Shown piece by piece: positions 22,780 through 34,027 of a stretch of DNA of 64,000 nt. The notes below the pieces were generated by a model. That model searched no databases. It saw nothing but the letters and a program-made list of their open reading frames with translations, and was not told the origin of the DNA. Each line of letters starts with the position of its first letter. The stretch's first letter is position 1. Origin of the DNA: Acanthornis magna (lineage: Eukaryota > Chordata > Aves > Passeriformes > Acanthizidae); assembly GCA_036785705.1 (NCBI GenBank), contig JAWUZG010000159.1:2728001-2792000 (forward strand). The letters run 5' to 3'. The position numbers were made by a program, and so were the translations under genes.

Positions 22780-22918
22780 TGTAAAATTGCCCCGCACAAT
22801 TATCCAATCTCATGGCAACTATTCAGTTTGCAAAGCAAAAATAATCATGTGATTACCCTGTAATTAGCTGATAGTTACTAATCAATTACATCTGCAGAGT
22901 TTGCCTTCTACTGAGGAG
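22780..22918. promoter_or_regulatory. Candidate conserved non-coding element
   Basis: A compact AT-rich block: CAATTATCCAATCTC, CATGGCAAC (resembling an RFX half-site), GTGATTACCCTGTAATTAGC and ACTAATCAATTACATC. The density of TAAT/ATTA cores is high for 140 bp and the flanks are plainly different in base composition. Confidence 0.35.
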
Positions 22919-23639
22919 GTGTGTGGTGGTTTATGGGTGAGACTCGGTGCCTGCCCCGAGCACTTCACAGACCTCCAGCCTTGGTTTGCTCCATGGCTGG
23001 GGCTGGAGGAAGGAAAATGAGACTAAACTCTGTGGGTTTAGTGGCAGGAGTCAGACCCCATGGTGTTGGCAGGGTCTGGGTAGGGTTGGCATCATCTCAT
23101 TAGGGAGTGATTAACACTGAACAGGTTGGCTGCAAAAATGTGTTTGAATGAAGCCTGAGTAAAGAAATCAAATGCATTCCCAAAACCTTTGGATATTCCT
23201 GTTGCCTTCTCCAGGATTAGCATAGCCAGGGCTGCTTCGTTCACCAGAATGGTTTGACACCCTGCAGCCAAAACAAGCACAAAACAATGTGCATTCCACA
23301 GGTATTTATTTACCTTGATATTCCTGGAGAGATGAACATTACATGGGCAAAAAGGAATTTTTCATATGTCTGTTGGGAATGCAGGTTTGCTCTTTCAGCA
23401 TGGGGCTGGAAACAAGGCATTAGGATACCTGTCACCTTCCCACTCAGCAATGCCATCCTGGACTGGAACATTTGCAATTGGTGAGAGAACAGGATTAGCA
23501 AATATGTTTAAAAGGCCACAAAAATCTGGCTGCGTCCTCCATCTCTGGGCATGCACCCACACAAAACTCTCCCAGAACATCCATGGCTGGAGCCGGAATG
23601 TTCATTCAGTACATGCAGAAAGGGATGATTTTGCAATAT
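22919..23639. other. Non-coding stretch, no recognised feature
   Basis: No gene, repeat family or motif cluster recognised; short ORFs only. Confidence 0.5.
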
Positions 23640-23935
23640 AAGGAGCAGTGCTGGGAAAACTGAAGGGAGAAGTGAAGCTACTGGCAGGTTTGAAGAACAG
23701 TTTGATAAATATTTCTGCTGTGAAAGAAGGAAGTAAGACATGACAAGAATAGAGATGTGTCCGTGAGAATTTAGACAGGAATTTAAAGGGAAGGCTGAAA
23801 AGCTTGAGCTTGATGACGCTGGGGAGAAGCTTATTTTTGAGAGAGGAGAAGGGAAAGAGTGAAAATACTCTGCAAGAGGGAGAGAGACAAACCCTGAGGT
23901 TATAAATCAGGAAGAGCCATGCTCGAGGGAGCAAG
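23640..23935. other. Purine-biased strand-asymmetric block
   Basis: For almost 300 bp the plus strand is dominated by A and G (GAAGGGAGAAGTGAAG, GAGAGAGGAGAAGGGAAAG and similar). The antisense 110-codon ORF (23602-23934) is open mainly because the complement is pyrimidine-rich. No repeat family is recognised. Confidence 0.55.
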
Positions 23936-24269
23936 CGGAGGGAGGCTTAAGGACCTTTGGGCAGTAAGATGTGTAGTCGGGTGCAAAAAGCTGTCACCTG
24001 CCCAGCCAGTCGTGAAGCCTGGCAAGACTGCACTGGGGTCCCACTGCCCTGATCCTGGGTGGCTGCTGCCAGCTCCAAGGACCACGGTCGGGCTGGGACA
24101 AGCCAGGAAGCGGGCCTGGATGCCTGCACACCTGCACAGTGCGGGCAGAATCCATCCTCCTCACCAGCGCCTTCTCCCTCCCTCTCCATCACCCCTACCT
24201 CCTATTAACAAAGATCCCGACAACACCATTCAAATGCCTTGCGTCGATTGCAGATTCATTGTTCTCTAA
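23936..24269. other. Non-coding stretch, no recognised feature
   Basis: GC-richer sequence crossed by a 116-codon + ORF (23919-24269) and antisense ORFs without domains. Confidence 0.5.
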
Positions 24270-24910
24270 AAGCTAATCCAGGCTCGGGTAAACACAATGG
24301 CCCCTTTTCCCCCAGCCTGACGTTTCATTTACACAAGAGCTCAAGCCGCCGCACCGGCGCAGCCGTCAAGCATTGATTGTGCTATTCAGCAGGATGGCTC
24401 AATAATTACAGCCCCGGATCTCCAAACCCCACCAAAGAGCAGGCTTACCACCGCTAGCCTTTGTTGCTAATTGTCCTTCAGGATACTTGAGATGAATTAC
24501 TGTGGCTTACATTTTCCTGGTTTTCCTTTCCTTTTCTGTTGGGTTAATATAAAGAGAAATCTTTCTACTTAGCGGAGCTGGACGGATCAGACAAGTGTAG
24601 CATTGACTGTTGACAGCACTTCATAAGAAAACCCTCTGACTGCAAACTGTCTCATTGATACGTTCAACTTGACACATGGGATTGATTTTTGATTGTTTTA
24701 CAAAGCTCTCCTGCGCATGTTTTCATTATCGAGGCTGGGCAGTTTTCATACCAACACTTGGAAAATCTTAGAGCTATTAATATGACTTGACATCATCTAT
24801 ACTGCATCTAATTGTAACAAGTAACCCGACAAATTAAGCCCGTTTCACCAAAGCTCTCCAAAATGGACTGCAGTCCTGATTATCCTTTTAGTTTGTTTCA
24901 TTTGGGGGTG
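24270..24910. promoter_or_regulatory. Strong candidate conserved non-coding region
   Basis: About 640 bp of unique, ORF-poor sequence combining retained CpGs (GCCGCCGCACCGGCGCAGCCG near 24345) with many short homeodomain-type motifs. These include TTGATTG at 24373-24379, AATAATTACA at 24401-24410, TGACAG (MEIS/TGIF type) at 24611-24616, and ATTGATTTTTGATTG at 24681-24695 (two PBX-like TGATT cores). This is the best enhancer-like block in the first half of the window. Conservation and activity are inferred. Confidence 0.42.
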
Positions 24911-26059
24911 CATGAAACAGCAGCAGCATTATTTCAGTTCAAAGTTTTTAATCCTGCTTGTTTGTGAAGACAGCATCAGGGCTGAAAGTTTTAAATTCAA
25001 GGTATGTGAGTGCAATCAGCACTGAATCCTTGCTTATTCCCAGCAGCTTCACCGGGACCTGGATCAGCTCTTGCTCTGGGCTGCAGCTCGGGATGTGATG
25101 GCTCAGGGAAAAGACATTGTCAAACATCCCCCACACGTGGATTGGTGCATGTCCATCATTTATTAACTCTGTGGTCCCTAACCATCCCTGCAGACACTCT
25201 GCAATCCCATTCCCCACATCTCCAGGCTCTAATTCACTCTTCCCTTTTCTCTCTCCCATCTTCCTCTGACTATGCTACTTCCTCCCAAGCCTCCCTGATC
25301 CTCCAGAAACCCCAGAAAGGAGATGGGATTTATCTTTCTCCTTCCCATACAGTCACTGCATTCCTGCTGAGGGGAGTCTATGCACAGCAGTGGCCTGGAG
25401 CTGATCTGAACTACCCCTGAAATTTGGGAGGAACTTCCCTCCCTCCTAGAACATGCTGAAGCCATGGGTTTTGGTGGAGCACCGTGATGCCGTGGCTAGC
25501 TGGCCCACGTAGGGCATCGGCTCCTTCTGCCAGTCCTGTTTAGCAGTTACCCTTCAGAAAAAACCTGCCTGCGCTGCCTTTGCCTTTTTTTAAATGCCAT
25601 ATGTAAAAAGGAGGACCGAAACTGTCTGAGCTGAGTTTTAGGAGCACGAGGCCCACAGTCCACACACAAAACTGTTGCTGGTTTTGCCCCCGTGCCCATG
25701 TTGTCTGTGCAATCACCCACTCAGGAGCCCAGCAGCACATGCTGACCAGGCAGCCTGGATTTCACAAGATTTTCCTTTTTTTTCTCCCATCACAGGGGGA
25801 AAAAGTCATTATCCATCCCTGCCCCCTCCCCTTCTTTTCCCCAGTAAATGAGCATTTAATATTCCTCGGTGCTACGCATCATTTTTCTGAGCCCGCAGTG
25901 CGATTACCTCAGTTGCCATCAGCTGGGCAGGGGCTGGGAATTTCCACTCCTGAAAAAATGCCCATCTTGGTTTTCTTTCTAAAAAAAACATGGCCCTAAA
26001 TAGCGTGTAAGCACTTTCCTGTGGCTGTGCACCCTCTTCATAACCCTTCCACTTGAACA
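24911..26059. other. Non-coding stretch, no recognised feature
   Basis: Mixed composition. A 136-codon ORF (25010-25420 +) has no domain and overlaps antisense ORFs. A polypyrimidine run ending in CACAG (about 25766-25795) resembles a splice acceptor, but there is no exon-like sequence after it. Confidence 0.45.
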
Positions 26060-26265
26060 AAGTGATTGTCTGAACTGAAATCGTTTCACTGAGATGATTA
26101 AATTAGTTCCTACATGCCGGAGATGTACAGAGGTCCTGACACTTATATTTGGGTATTAGAGTCTGACATTCAAATGTATTCCTGTTTGAAAACAGTGTAA
26201 TTTAAAAAGTAGCATAAAATCCATTAATATAATAGGGAGAGATGGTGATGCTTTAATTTGTGCGG
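26060..26265. promoter_or_regulatory. Candidate conserved non-coding element
   Basis: AT-rich unique block with GATGATTAAATTAG, CATTAATATAATAG and GCTTTAATTTG words. No ORF. Confidence 0.25.
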
Positions 26266-27680
26266 GGCTGTGCTAAATGATCATTTCCAGGGGCTGCAGC
26301 AAGGGCAGAGCTGTGCTGGCTGGGCTGGTGCAGGCAGTGGGGATCTGCTCTCCAGGGGTCCCCCAGGCACACCCAGACCCCAAATATTACACCCATGGAA
26401 TTCAGGATAAAATCAACCGTGGGCCAAGACGTCTCTAACCACGCTGGGTTTGTTTTGACAGGACACAATCTGCTATTTCTTCCTGCAGCTTGGAGCACAC
26501 CTGTGGCTGGGATGTCAAACCAACCACGGGTTACATCTCCAAAAAGACAAAACAAACAATTAATGCCCTTCTCAGGGATCTCAGGGATCCCAGCAAGTGA
26601 AAAATGACAACGCCTGTGAGGGCAGCTTGTCCCAAATTCACCCATCACCCCTACAAAGAGAATCTGACCTGACATTAAGTTCTGTATTACGAGATGTGGG
26701 TGGTGTAGGCTGTTGGTTGCCATTATTTAGGAACCAAAATTATATGGTTTTAAAATTTTTGGCCCAATACTACATTAATTTAACAAGTTTATTAAAGAGT
26801 CCAAATCCCAGGGTTTTATCATGGCTTGGATACCCAAGCAGAGTCTTTTTGCCTGGAAAAAGAATTTTTAACACAAGCAGCATTGCCACTTTCCAACGTT
26901 ATTTAGAATGAGTGAATGTAAATGACATTATTCAATTTGCAGAAGCAGTTTCATTCATGAGGTGACATTAACATCTGGTACCTAAAGGAAACATTCTTCC
27001 CCAACTAAAATAAAAAAGTCTGATTGATATATTCCTGAGAGCAAATCCCTCACTATGCCAGCAGCAAAGCAGCCCAGCAGTTTCATTCTTTTCTATCAAA
27101 ACAAAACTCTCTGTTGGGATAATCACGTTTTTCCCAAGATGTTCCTCAAACTTCAGGGGGGAAAAAGAACTGAAGGGTCTGAGCCGGAGCACGAGTGCTG
27201 AAATGTGCGTGGCTGTGCTTTTCTGTGGCGTGCCTGCACATATTTATGATTCTCATCTGCAATATTGATGACCACGGACTGATCTCGCTGCACATGCGTC
27301 TTCCTGCCCTTCCCCTGACTTGCGCAGCTGAAAAACGCTGGGATTTTTTTTTGCTGTTTTCTCTTTCGACTATGAGCAAGATGCCCTGCGTTAATGCCGA
27401 TTTGTTTTCCCAGGTGAAAAAGAACAAAAATAATAAAATTGTATAGGAATCAGGGCAGGCCATTGTCATCAATATCGACCAGGGCTGGGGAATATTGTTC
27501 TGGCTGTTGGAAGCAAGTTCAGGAGAGGGGAATATATCTGAATCCAGGCTTTTATTTTGCAGGGGCACCCTCATTTTAAAGCAACAGGATAAAACTGCAT
27601 CCAAGATCAAGATCAGGCTTCAAAATAGGGAAAATTGCTCACACAGCTCAGATGGCAGGTATCTCCATTTTGGAAAAACA
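26266..27680. other. Non-coding stretch, no recognised feature
   Basis: The 156-codon (26253-26723 -) and 154-codon (27146-27610 -) ORFs have no recognisable domain and low-complexity stretches. Nothing else is seen. Confidence 0.45.
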
Positions 27681-28380
27681 ACTCTTAATTAATGGGTAAA
27701 AAATAAGCACAATTAGTGTGAATATACATTTGTACACATGGGTGCGTGTACATATACATAATACACTCTCATTTATTATGCACACGCTGGGGTGAGTGTG
27801 TGTATGTATGATAAGAATAATGAGATATAACAAAAATGAGGGGACAATTATTCTGATCTTTTGTAACCCAACTCAGCTGGGTAAATTATCATTTTGAGCA
27901 GTCTGAAAACAGAAAACTAAGCATAGTAGATGATAGGGAGGCATATTTAAAAAAAAGAATTAAGGAATAAAATGCACAGAGACAGAATGCCATGTTTTGT
28001 TATGTCATTCCCTGCCTGCCTTTCTTCATGAGAGGGATTTCAAATTAAATTCAAAGACTCTACTTTTAAATAAACAATGAAAACTGAAAATAAGCTTCCT
28101 TATTAAAATATATATCTGTATTTCCATTTCCTCTCTCCTTTTTTTAAAAGTAATGCAGTACTGTGAAACGATTAAAAAAAAAAGAAAATAAATAAATAAA
28201 AGGAGGACATTAGGTATTAGGATTCCAAACGGGATAGTACATCTTTAATGATACATATGATAATTAAAGAATACAATAAACACAAATAGCATATGTTTTA
28301 AACAGTTTATTAGTGAAGCTTACCATAAAATCAGAATATATAGAGCTCCAGGGTTTGTTGGGATAACAGCTTCTAATCCT
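27681..28380. other. AT-rich non-coding block
   Basis: AT-rich throughout, with a degenerate TACATATACATAATACAC/GTGTGTGTATGTATG zone (about 27725-27812) and an A-run plus AAATAAATAAATAAA at about 28172-28201. No ORF or repeat family is recognised. Confidence 0.55.
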
Positions 28381-28381
28381 T

Positions 28382-28438
28382 AGAGTCATAAAATCCCTGG
28401 CTTGGAAGAAATGGGCATCTTTAAAATGATTGAATCAG
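28382..28438 (-). mobile_element. Possible degraded CR1 3'-end fragment
   Basis: GAGTCATAAAATCCCTGGCTTGGAAGAAATGGG, followed by TCTTTAAAATGATTGAAT, resembles the complementary CR1 tail (GAGTCATAGAAT..., CTTGGAAGGGACC, TAAAGATCAT). Several mismatches make this tentative. Confidence 0.4.
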
Positions 28439-28623
28439 CAGGCCTCGAGTGAAAACACACAAATTAGCAAACTCCAGCAGTCGGGCACTGCGAGGCGCGG
28501 AGGTGAAGGCACCGCAGCCCTGCCCCGGCAGCTCTGATGGAGCTCTGCAGGGATGCGCTGCTGCGGTGGACATCGAGCACATAATGGCTTTAACTCCTTC
28601 CAGACCGGGGATACCCAAAAATT

Positions 28624-28629
<6 letters not shown>

Positions 28630-28661
<32 letters not shown>
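28630..28661. repeat. Poly-A homopolymer
   Basis: An uninterrupted run of about 32 A, preceded by ATTTAAATT. No retroposed gene is evident upstream. It is a likely sequencing or assembly weak point. Confidence 0.93.
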
Positions 28662-28663
<2 letters not shown>

Positions 28664-30940
28664 GAGAAATTCGCCTTTATTTTGCAAGTGGTCATGGTGG
28701 GGAGGAAGGAATGCCTGAGTTGGGGTGGGTAGAGAGGGGGTGTTGGTTGGGCTGCCCTTCCTCCCCACTGCCCTCCCTCCTCCCCAGATCTCAGCACTCC
28801 TGCAGGGCAGAGCTCGGGGTGACAGTGGGGACACAGGAGTGGTGGCCCCCACCCAGGGGGGTGCAGGAGAGCTGGGACCCCGGGGCTCACTGCAGGAATT
28901 GCTGGGAGTTTAAAAGTTGAATAATTCCGTTCGCCTGGTCTGGACAGGGCTCTGGCCGCTCTCACACAGCAGGCAGCACTTTGTATCTCCTGCCCTCACC
29001 TTTTTTTCTTCTTCCAGGGTCCATATTCCCCGTTTAGCTCTTCTTTTCTCTCCTTCTGACTTCAGCTGGGATTTTTTTTCTGCTAATGATTAATATATAA
29101 GCTCTTTACATCCATCTCCCTACTGTCGAGATAATTTCTTCCCTCTTTTGTTATTTGTTTGTTTGTTTGGAGGGGGCGAGAATGAGTTTAATCCTGCAGC
29201 TGGGAAATCTCAGGTTTCTTTCAAACAGCAGGGATGGCTTTGGATGAGTCGGTGTGGGCTGAAAGGAATGAAGCTCTGCAGAATTGGATTTTTGAAGGGA
29301 AGGGGCAAATTGTCAACTTTATAATGACTCCTCATCAGTTGTGATGACTTCCCAGCTCTGCAGCAAGGGAGAAGAATAGCAGTCAAGCAATGTTTGAACA
29401 CATTCTTATGGGGAAATTGGGGTGTTTGGATCCTGAAATTAGATCTGAAGACAGCCAAACGTCTGATAAAAATGGGAGCTTCACTCAAATGAAGGCATTT
29501 CCTGTTTGCTCAGCTCCTGGTCTAATCTGAACTGGCTTTTCCTGGTGGGCATAGTGCTGAGAGCTGCCTGCTAATTTGGGTGGGAATGCTGAAAACCCAT
29601 GGCATTGCTTTACGTTTATCCCATGCTTGGAATTTATGCTAATATTATTTTCCATAACTCCTCAATTCCAGGATGTGGAAGCACTTTGTAGCAGCAATGC
29701 CAGTGCACCATATACACCACATTTTGCCCCAGATAGTTGTCTATTTGTCTGGTTTTGCCCCATATTAGTCTAAAGACAAAAGGAACAAGCTGGAGGAGAA
29801 ATGAAGGTCCAAAAAGATGAAGTGACTTCACCAAGGTCAAACAGCAGGACGGTGGCGAAGGCAGGAATATAAACATGAATTATATTGTCACTCTGCTAGA
29901 GAAAAAGGTTGAAATGCAGCTCATTTTTTTCCTGTAGTTTAGACCCAGCTTGACGTATTTGACCTCTACTCAGCTGGCCAAGGTCCAGGGAAAGAAATAT
30001 GAAAAATAGGATTCTCTGCCTACTCTGGGGAAAGACAAGAAGGTAAACTAATGTGTGTCACGGGTTAATTCCGCAGCACTGGAGTTAGAGCAAACCAAGG
30101 CGTGAGTCAGGGTCTGGTTTACTTGTTTTTCTGTTGGCTTCATTGGTTTTGAGTTACATTGAAAGGGATGAAGAAATGTGGCCTAGGGACTGGGGAGGAG
30201 GGGAGGCAATGCAGGAATTTGTTTTCGTGGTGGTTCCCCACTGTCGTTCCTGCGCTGATCCACCGCTGGTGACAGACACTCAGGGCAGTGACACGAGGCC
30301 CAATCCCAACACCTCAATTTCAGCTCCATCTCGTTTTCAGCAGAGGAATTCAGCATCCAGGGGAGCACTCACAGCAGGCTGAGAGGAGAGAGCAGAGCAA
30401 AAGCCGCTTGGGATTCCGCTCAGCCTGTGAAAGCCTCACCTGGGCTCGCCCTGAGCTGGAGCAAGGTTGGGCACACCTCCAGCCCTGCCTCCCGTGCCTT
30501 CTGGGGAGGTGTTCATCACCCGGGAGGGGTCGGGATGTGTGCAACCCTCTGCCCATGGGCTGTGAAACCACTGCCACGCCAGTGTTCCACGATCTGTGTG
30601 CCAGACAGAGCTGGCCTGCAGCTGATGGCACCTGAGGGACATGGCTCTGCCCACCCATGTCCCCTGTGGTGGGCACAGTCCCCTGCAATGCTCAGCTCCA
30701 GAGCATCCTCCAGAAACGGGCAGGAAGAATGAATCTGGATCCAAATCAGAAATAGAATTTAGTGTTGGCTGCTCTGCCCTTGGCATTGTAGAGAAAGCCA
30801 TGACATTTTGTAAACCTTGAGGATTTAAGGAAAATATTTTAAATAAAAGTGTGTGCACTGCTCTCTTTATCATCCAGGTGTAAGCATTAATCCACTTTAT
30901 TTTTCTTAACCACGTGGCCCAAGCATTTTTGCATTTTGAG
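28662..30940. other. Non-coding stretch, no recognised feature
   Basis: GC-rich at 28690-28920 and 30230-30700, where ORFs of 100-176 codons overlap on both strands without domains. AT-richer elsewhere. No repeat family is recognised. Confidence 0.45.
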
Positions 30941-31560
30941 GGTAAGGTCAATTGAGCATATGCAGAATATTTTCCTGTTCACTTTCATTAGCATTTTATA
31001 TTTATTAGTGAGAAACTCAGAAACAGGGGATACTGAATTCAGCTAAAAACTAATTCTACACTGAATATTTAACTAAGACATGACTTTAAACTGTGTTAGT
31101 TATTTTTATAGGTATTCTAAAAATAATACCATAGGGTTTATTACCTAACCCATATCACACAGAATTTGACATTTGGATGTTGAGGGCTCATATGTATGTT
31201 AAAACAGTGAGAAAATATGCAAGGGAAAAATCCAAGGCTTCTGTAAAATAAAAATAAAGCCCCCAGAAATTTATTATGTGCCCCAACTACACTGCAAATT
31301 GAAAAATTGACAGTGGTGGGCAGCCTGTGCACCAACATTTATCAGCTTGGATCCTCTGCACAGCCTCTCAGGATGCTCTATCACAGATTAATGTCTCTCA
31401 GCAAAGAACGTGCTATAAAAAAGCAAGGCATGCAGCTGATAAAATTAATGAAACAAATCATTGTTGTAAAGCATTTGGTGAGGTGTGAATTTGAAAACTA
31501 GTTTCCTAATATTTGTAAAATAAACAGAAATTAATATCCATTAATAGTATCATAATGATC
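30941..31560. promoter_or_regulatory. AT-rich region, candidate regulatory
   Basis: Unique AT-rich sequence with CATTAGCATTTTATATTTATTAG, TTGTAAAATAAACAG and AATTAATATCCATTAATAG. There is a weak case for conserved elements. No ORF is supported. Confidence 0.2.
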
Positions 31561-32739
31561 TTAACTGAGAATGTTGAACTGTTGCCTGTTTTGTTCTTTT
31601 CAACTGCAGCATCTCGCTGCAACTGTTTTTGTGGCTGGGGAATAATCTGCTTGTGTATTCTGTAATGACACAAGAAATAAAACGCAATAGGAGGAATAAA
31701 ATCTGAATTCCCTTCTCAGCAAAGAGTAATTCCACAATCCATATATTTTTGGTGGCTTCCCTATATAAGGTGCAGAGCTTTATTTCCTAGACCAATTTTC
31801 ACTGCCACCTCGAGTCTGGCTCACAGGAGGAAGCAATTCTGCTTCATACAAAAAACTTTTCCCCAAATCCTAAAATGGCACTGAGTGATCCTAAATTTCC
31901 TAAAGCCTTGAAAGGTGATGCAGCTGCCATGGTGTCCTCCCCATGGGGCAGTCCCCTTAGCCTTTCCCATCAAAGATAGCATGTTTCAGGTCTTCACATC
32001 TCTGTGCATAGCTGCCTTTCAGACCAGCTAAAATGTGAAAAATTCAACATTTTCCACGAGCAATGGCTTATCTGTTATTCTTGCTGGTGAAAGCAGGCAC
32101 TGTGCGGATTGAAGTTAAAATACCAATACCTCACAAAGTGAAACCACGGAAATAAAAAATGGGAATTTATTCCCTTAATCAGAAGAGCAATATGGCACAT
32201 GTTCACATCCCGACGGTTTTTACATTGTCATTGACAACGGGTGAAGGGACTAGAGGGTTCAGACACGCAGGAGACAGGACAGGCCCTGTCCATCCTTTCC
32301 TCAGTGCTGATATCAGAGAGCAAGCAATTTATCACGAGGAAGCCTCAGCAGCAAGATGGGAGAATTTTAGCTTTGGCTTCCATGCTCTCCTTTGCAGTTT
32401 GCTCGGTCCCACGTTATTGTTAGCAAGCCTGCCCACACAGGGAGGGAACATATGTTTTGGATGGGATCCTTTCTTTGAAAAATGTGTTTTTGAAGCAAAA
32501 ACAAATGTTAAACATTCTCTTAGCAAATACCTCCTTTTAAAAGCCTTTCCTCGTCTATCTCATGCAGACATGAGTTAGTGCCTGTCCACCACACCACCAT
32601 TAATGGTTGGGCAAAGTGTCCATCAGGTCCACTCCGGAGGGACTGGAGTTATGGGGATAGCTGACTTTTCACCCCATTGGCTCAGCAACCTCATTAATTT
32701 GGCCTCAGTCAAAATAGTTCATCCAACCTGAAAAAAAAA
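31561..32739. other. Non-coding stretch with isolated TATA-like motif
   Basis: CTATATAAGG at 31761-31770 resembles a TATA box, but no donor or ORF follows to support a promoter. A 139-codon ORF (32159-32578 +) has no domain. Confidence 0.4.
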
Positions 32740-33240
32740 ACCCCGACATGTTTTACCTCAATATTTCTTAACCGTTTCTATTACCGCTCCCAAGATTTTA
32801 GATGTCGTTTCGTGATAAAAAATCTCTGAAACATTCTGTTTTGGAAGTGTGGAAGCGAAACTTTTTTTAGCCCCTTTTCCAGCCTGCCACGTTGCCATAT
32901 TTACCACAGTGCTAACAGTTGTCAGAGATTATCTGGCTGAGTCACAGCTTTTATGGGCTCCACTCCGGTCCTAGAGACGCGAAGCAGCTCCTCTGCAGCC
33001 CAAGGTTTATGTTGGCATAAGCGAGATCAGAATTCGCCCTTCTGTTTACCATTTAGCTGAATCACCCCATCACAGACCAACTGTCATCTGTCACTCCATA
33101 CTTTTAATGGTACATTGCACTGATGTTGTCTATTTTTTCCCCTTCCCAGCAGCCCTGTCACTCTGGTATGTGCTAATCTCTTCTTCCAGGCTTCTGTTGG
33201 ATCTCTTAATGACGGTGCCACTGCAATTTAAGGGTTTTTT
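32740..33240. promoter_or_regulatory. Candidate conserved non-coding region
   Basis: ORF-poor unique sequence with isolated CpGs (TTACCGCTCC, GATGTCGTTTCGTGATAAA, GAGACGCGAAGC), CTGAGTCACAG (AP-1/MAF-like TGAGTCA) and TGTCATCTGTCACTCC (TGTCA cores). Composition and CpG retention are enhancer-like. Not tested. Confidence 0.33.
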
Positions 33241-33831
33241 TAAAAAGAAACAAAAAAAAAACCGACAAGAGAGACTTTGGGGAGCTGGAGGAAGAATCAG
33301 ATTTGCCCTGTAACTCAGGCTGCAGACTAAACAGGCCTTGGGCTTTTGGAAGTGCCTCTCAAGATGTGTTTTATCCATCCAGGCATGGCATTGTCTGGGG
33401 AGCAGAGGAGGTACCCCCCTCCAAAACCAGAGCAGGGCTGCAGCTCTCCGACGAACTTCATCGCGGAGAGTTAATTAATTTTAAAATTGTATTCTCCTCC
33501 TCATGCCAGGGCCTCGCTGCAGCTCTGTGTTCCTTCAGCCAGTGGACCAGAAATCTTTTCCCAGTGCTTGGGCTCCTTGGGGCCCGGTGGTGACAGAGCC
33601 TGGCTGCTGATTAACCCCTGCGGTGACAAGGGTCACGGCTCGCGGCGGCTCGCGCCCACTCTGCATCCCCCTGTGGGGAGGTGCAACGTGAATCCCGTGT
33701 CCTTTTGGTGCTGGGATAAACAAAACAGGGAGAGAAATGCCTTGAAAAAGGCAGTTTGGCTGTGGGAGGAACTGCCCACCCAGGGCAATAAAAAATATTT
33801 CAATGTATTAAGATTATTCCCTGCCTTCCCC
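33241..33831. other. Non-coding stretch, no recognised feature
   Basis: A cluster of CpGs around 33640-33655 (CTCGCGGCGGCTCGCG) is too small to be a CpG island. Short ORFs only. Confidence 0.45.
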
Positions 33832-33832
33832 A

Positions 33833-33852
33833 GGGGTGGGGGTGGGGGTGGA
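33833..33852 (+). other. G-run cluster (quadruplex-like)
   Basis: GGGG, GGGGG, GGGGG and GG runs separated by single T, followed by AGG. It has three runs of at least three G plus partial runs, so it is a borderline G-quadruplex candidate. Confidence 0.55.
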
Positions 33853-33929
33853 GGAGATTAAAGCTACAATAATATTCAGTGAGTTTTCCTTTTGTGTATG
33901 GTTAGATTGGTCATCTAATAATTTTAGCC

Positions 33930-33931
<2 letters not shown>

Positions 33932-33968
<37 letters not shown>

Positions 33969-33991
33969 CGTTGTTGTTGTTGTTGTTGTTA

Positions 33992-34026
<35 letters not shown>

Positions 34027-34027
34027 T
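33932..34027. repeat. Compound (TTA)n(TTG)n(TTA)n microsatellite
   Basis: About 12 TTA/ATT units, then CG, then seven GTT units, one ATT-GTT transition, then about 11 ATT units. Poly-Leu, poly-Asn and poly-Ile frames across it are artefacts. Confidence 0.95.

Noticed and set aside
28630..28661. Poly-A run as the tail of a processed pseudogene
   Set aside because: The upstream sequence resembles no gene and no target-site duplication is evident; bird CR1 does not usually create poly-A-tailed retrocopies.
31761..31770. CTATATAAGG as a TATA box
   Set aside because: No donor, ORF or other promoter element nearby; TATA-like words are common in AT-rich DNA.
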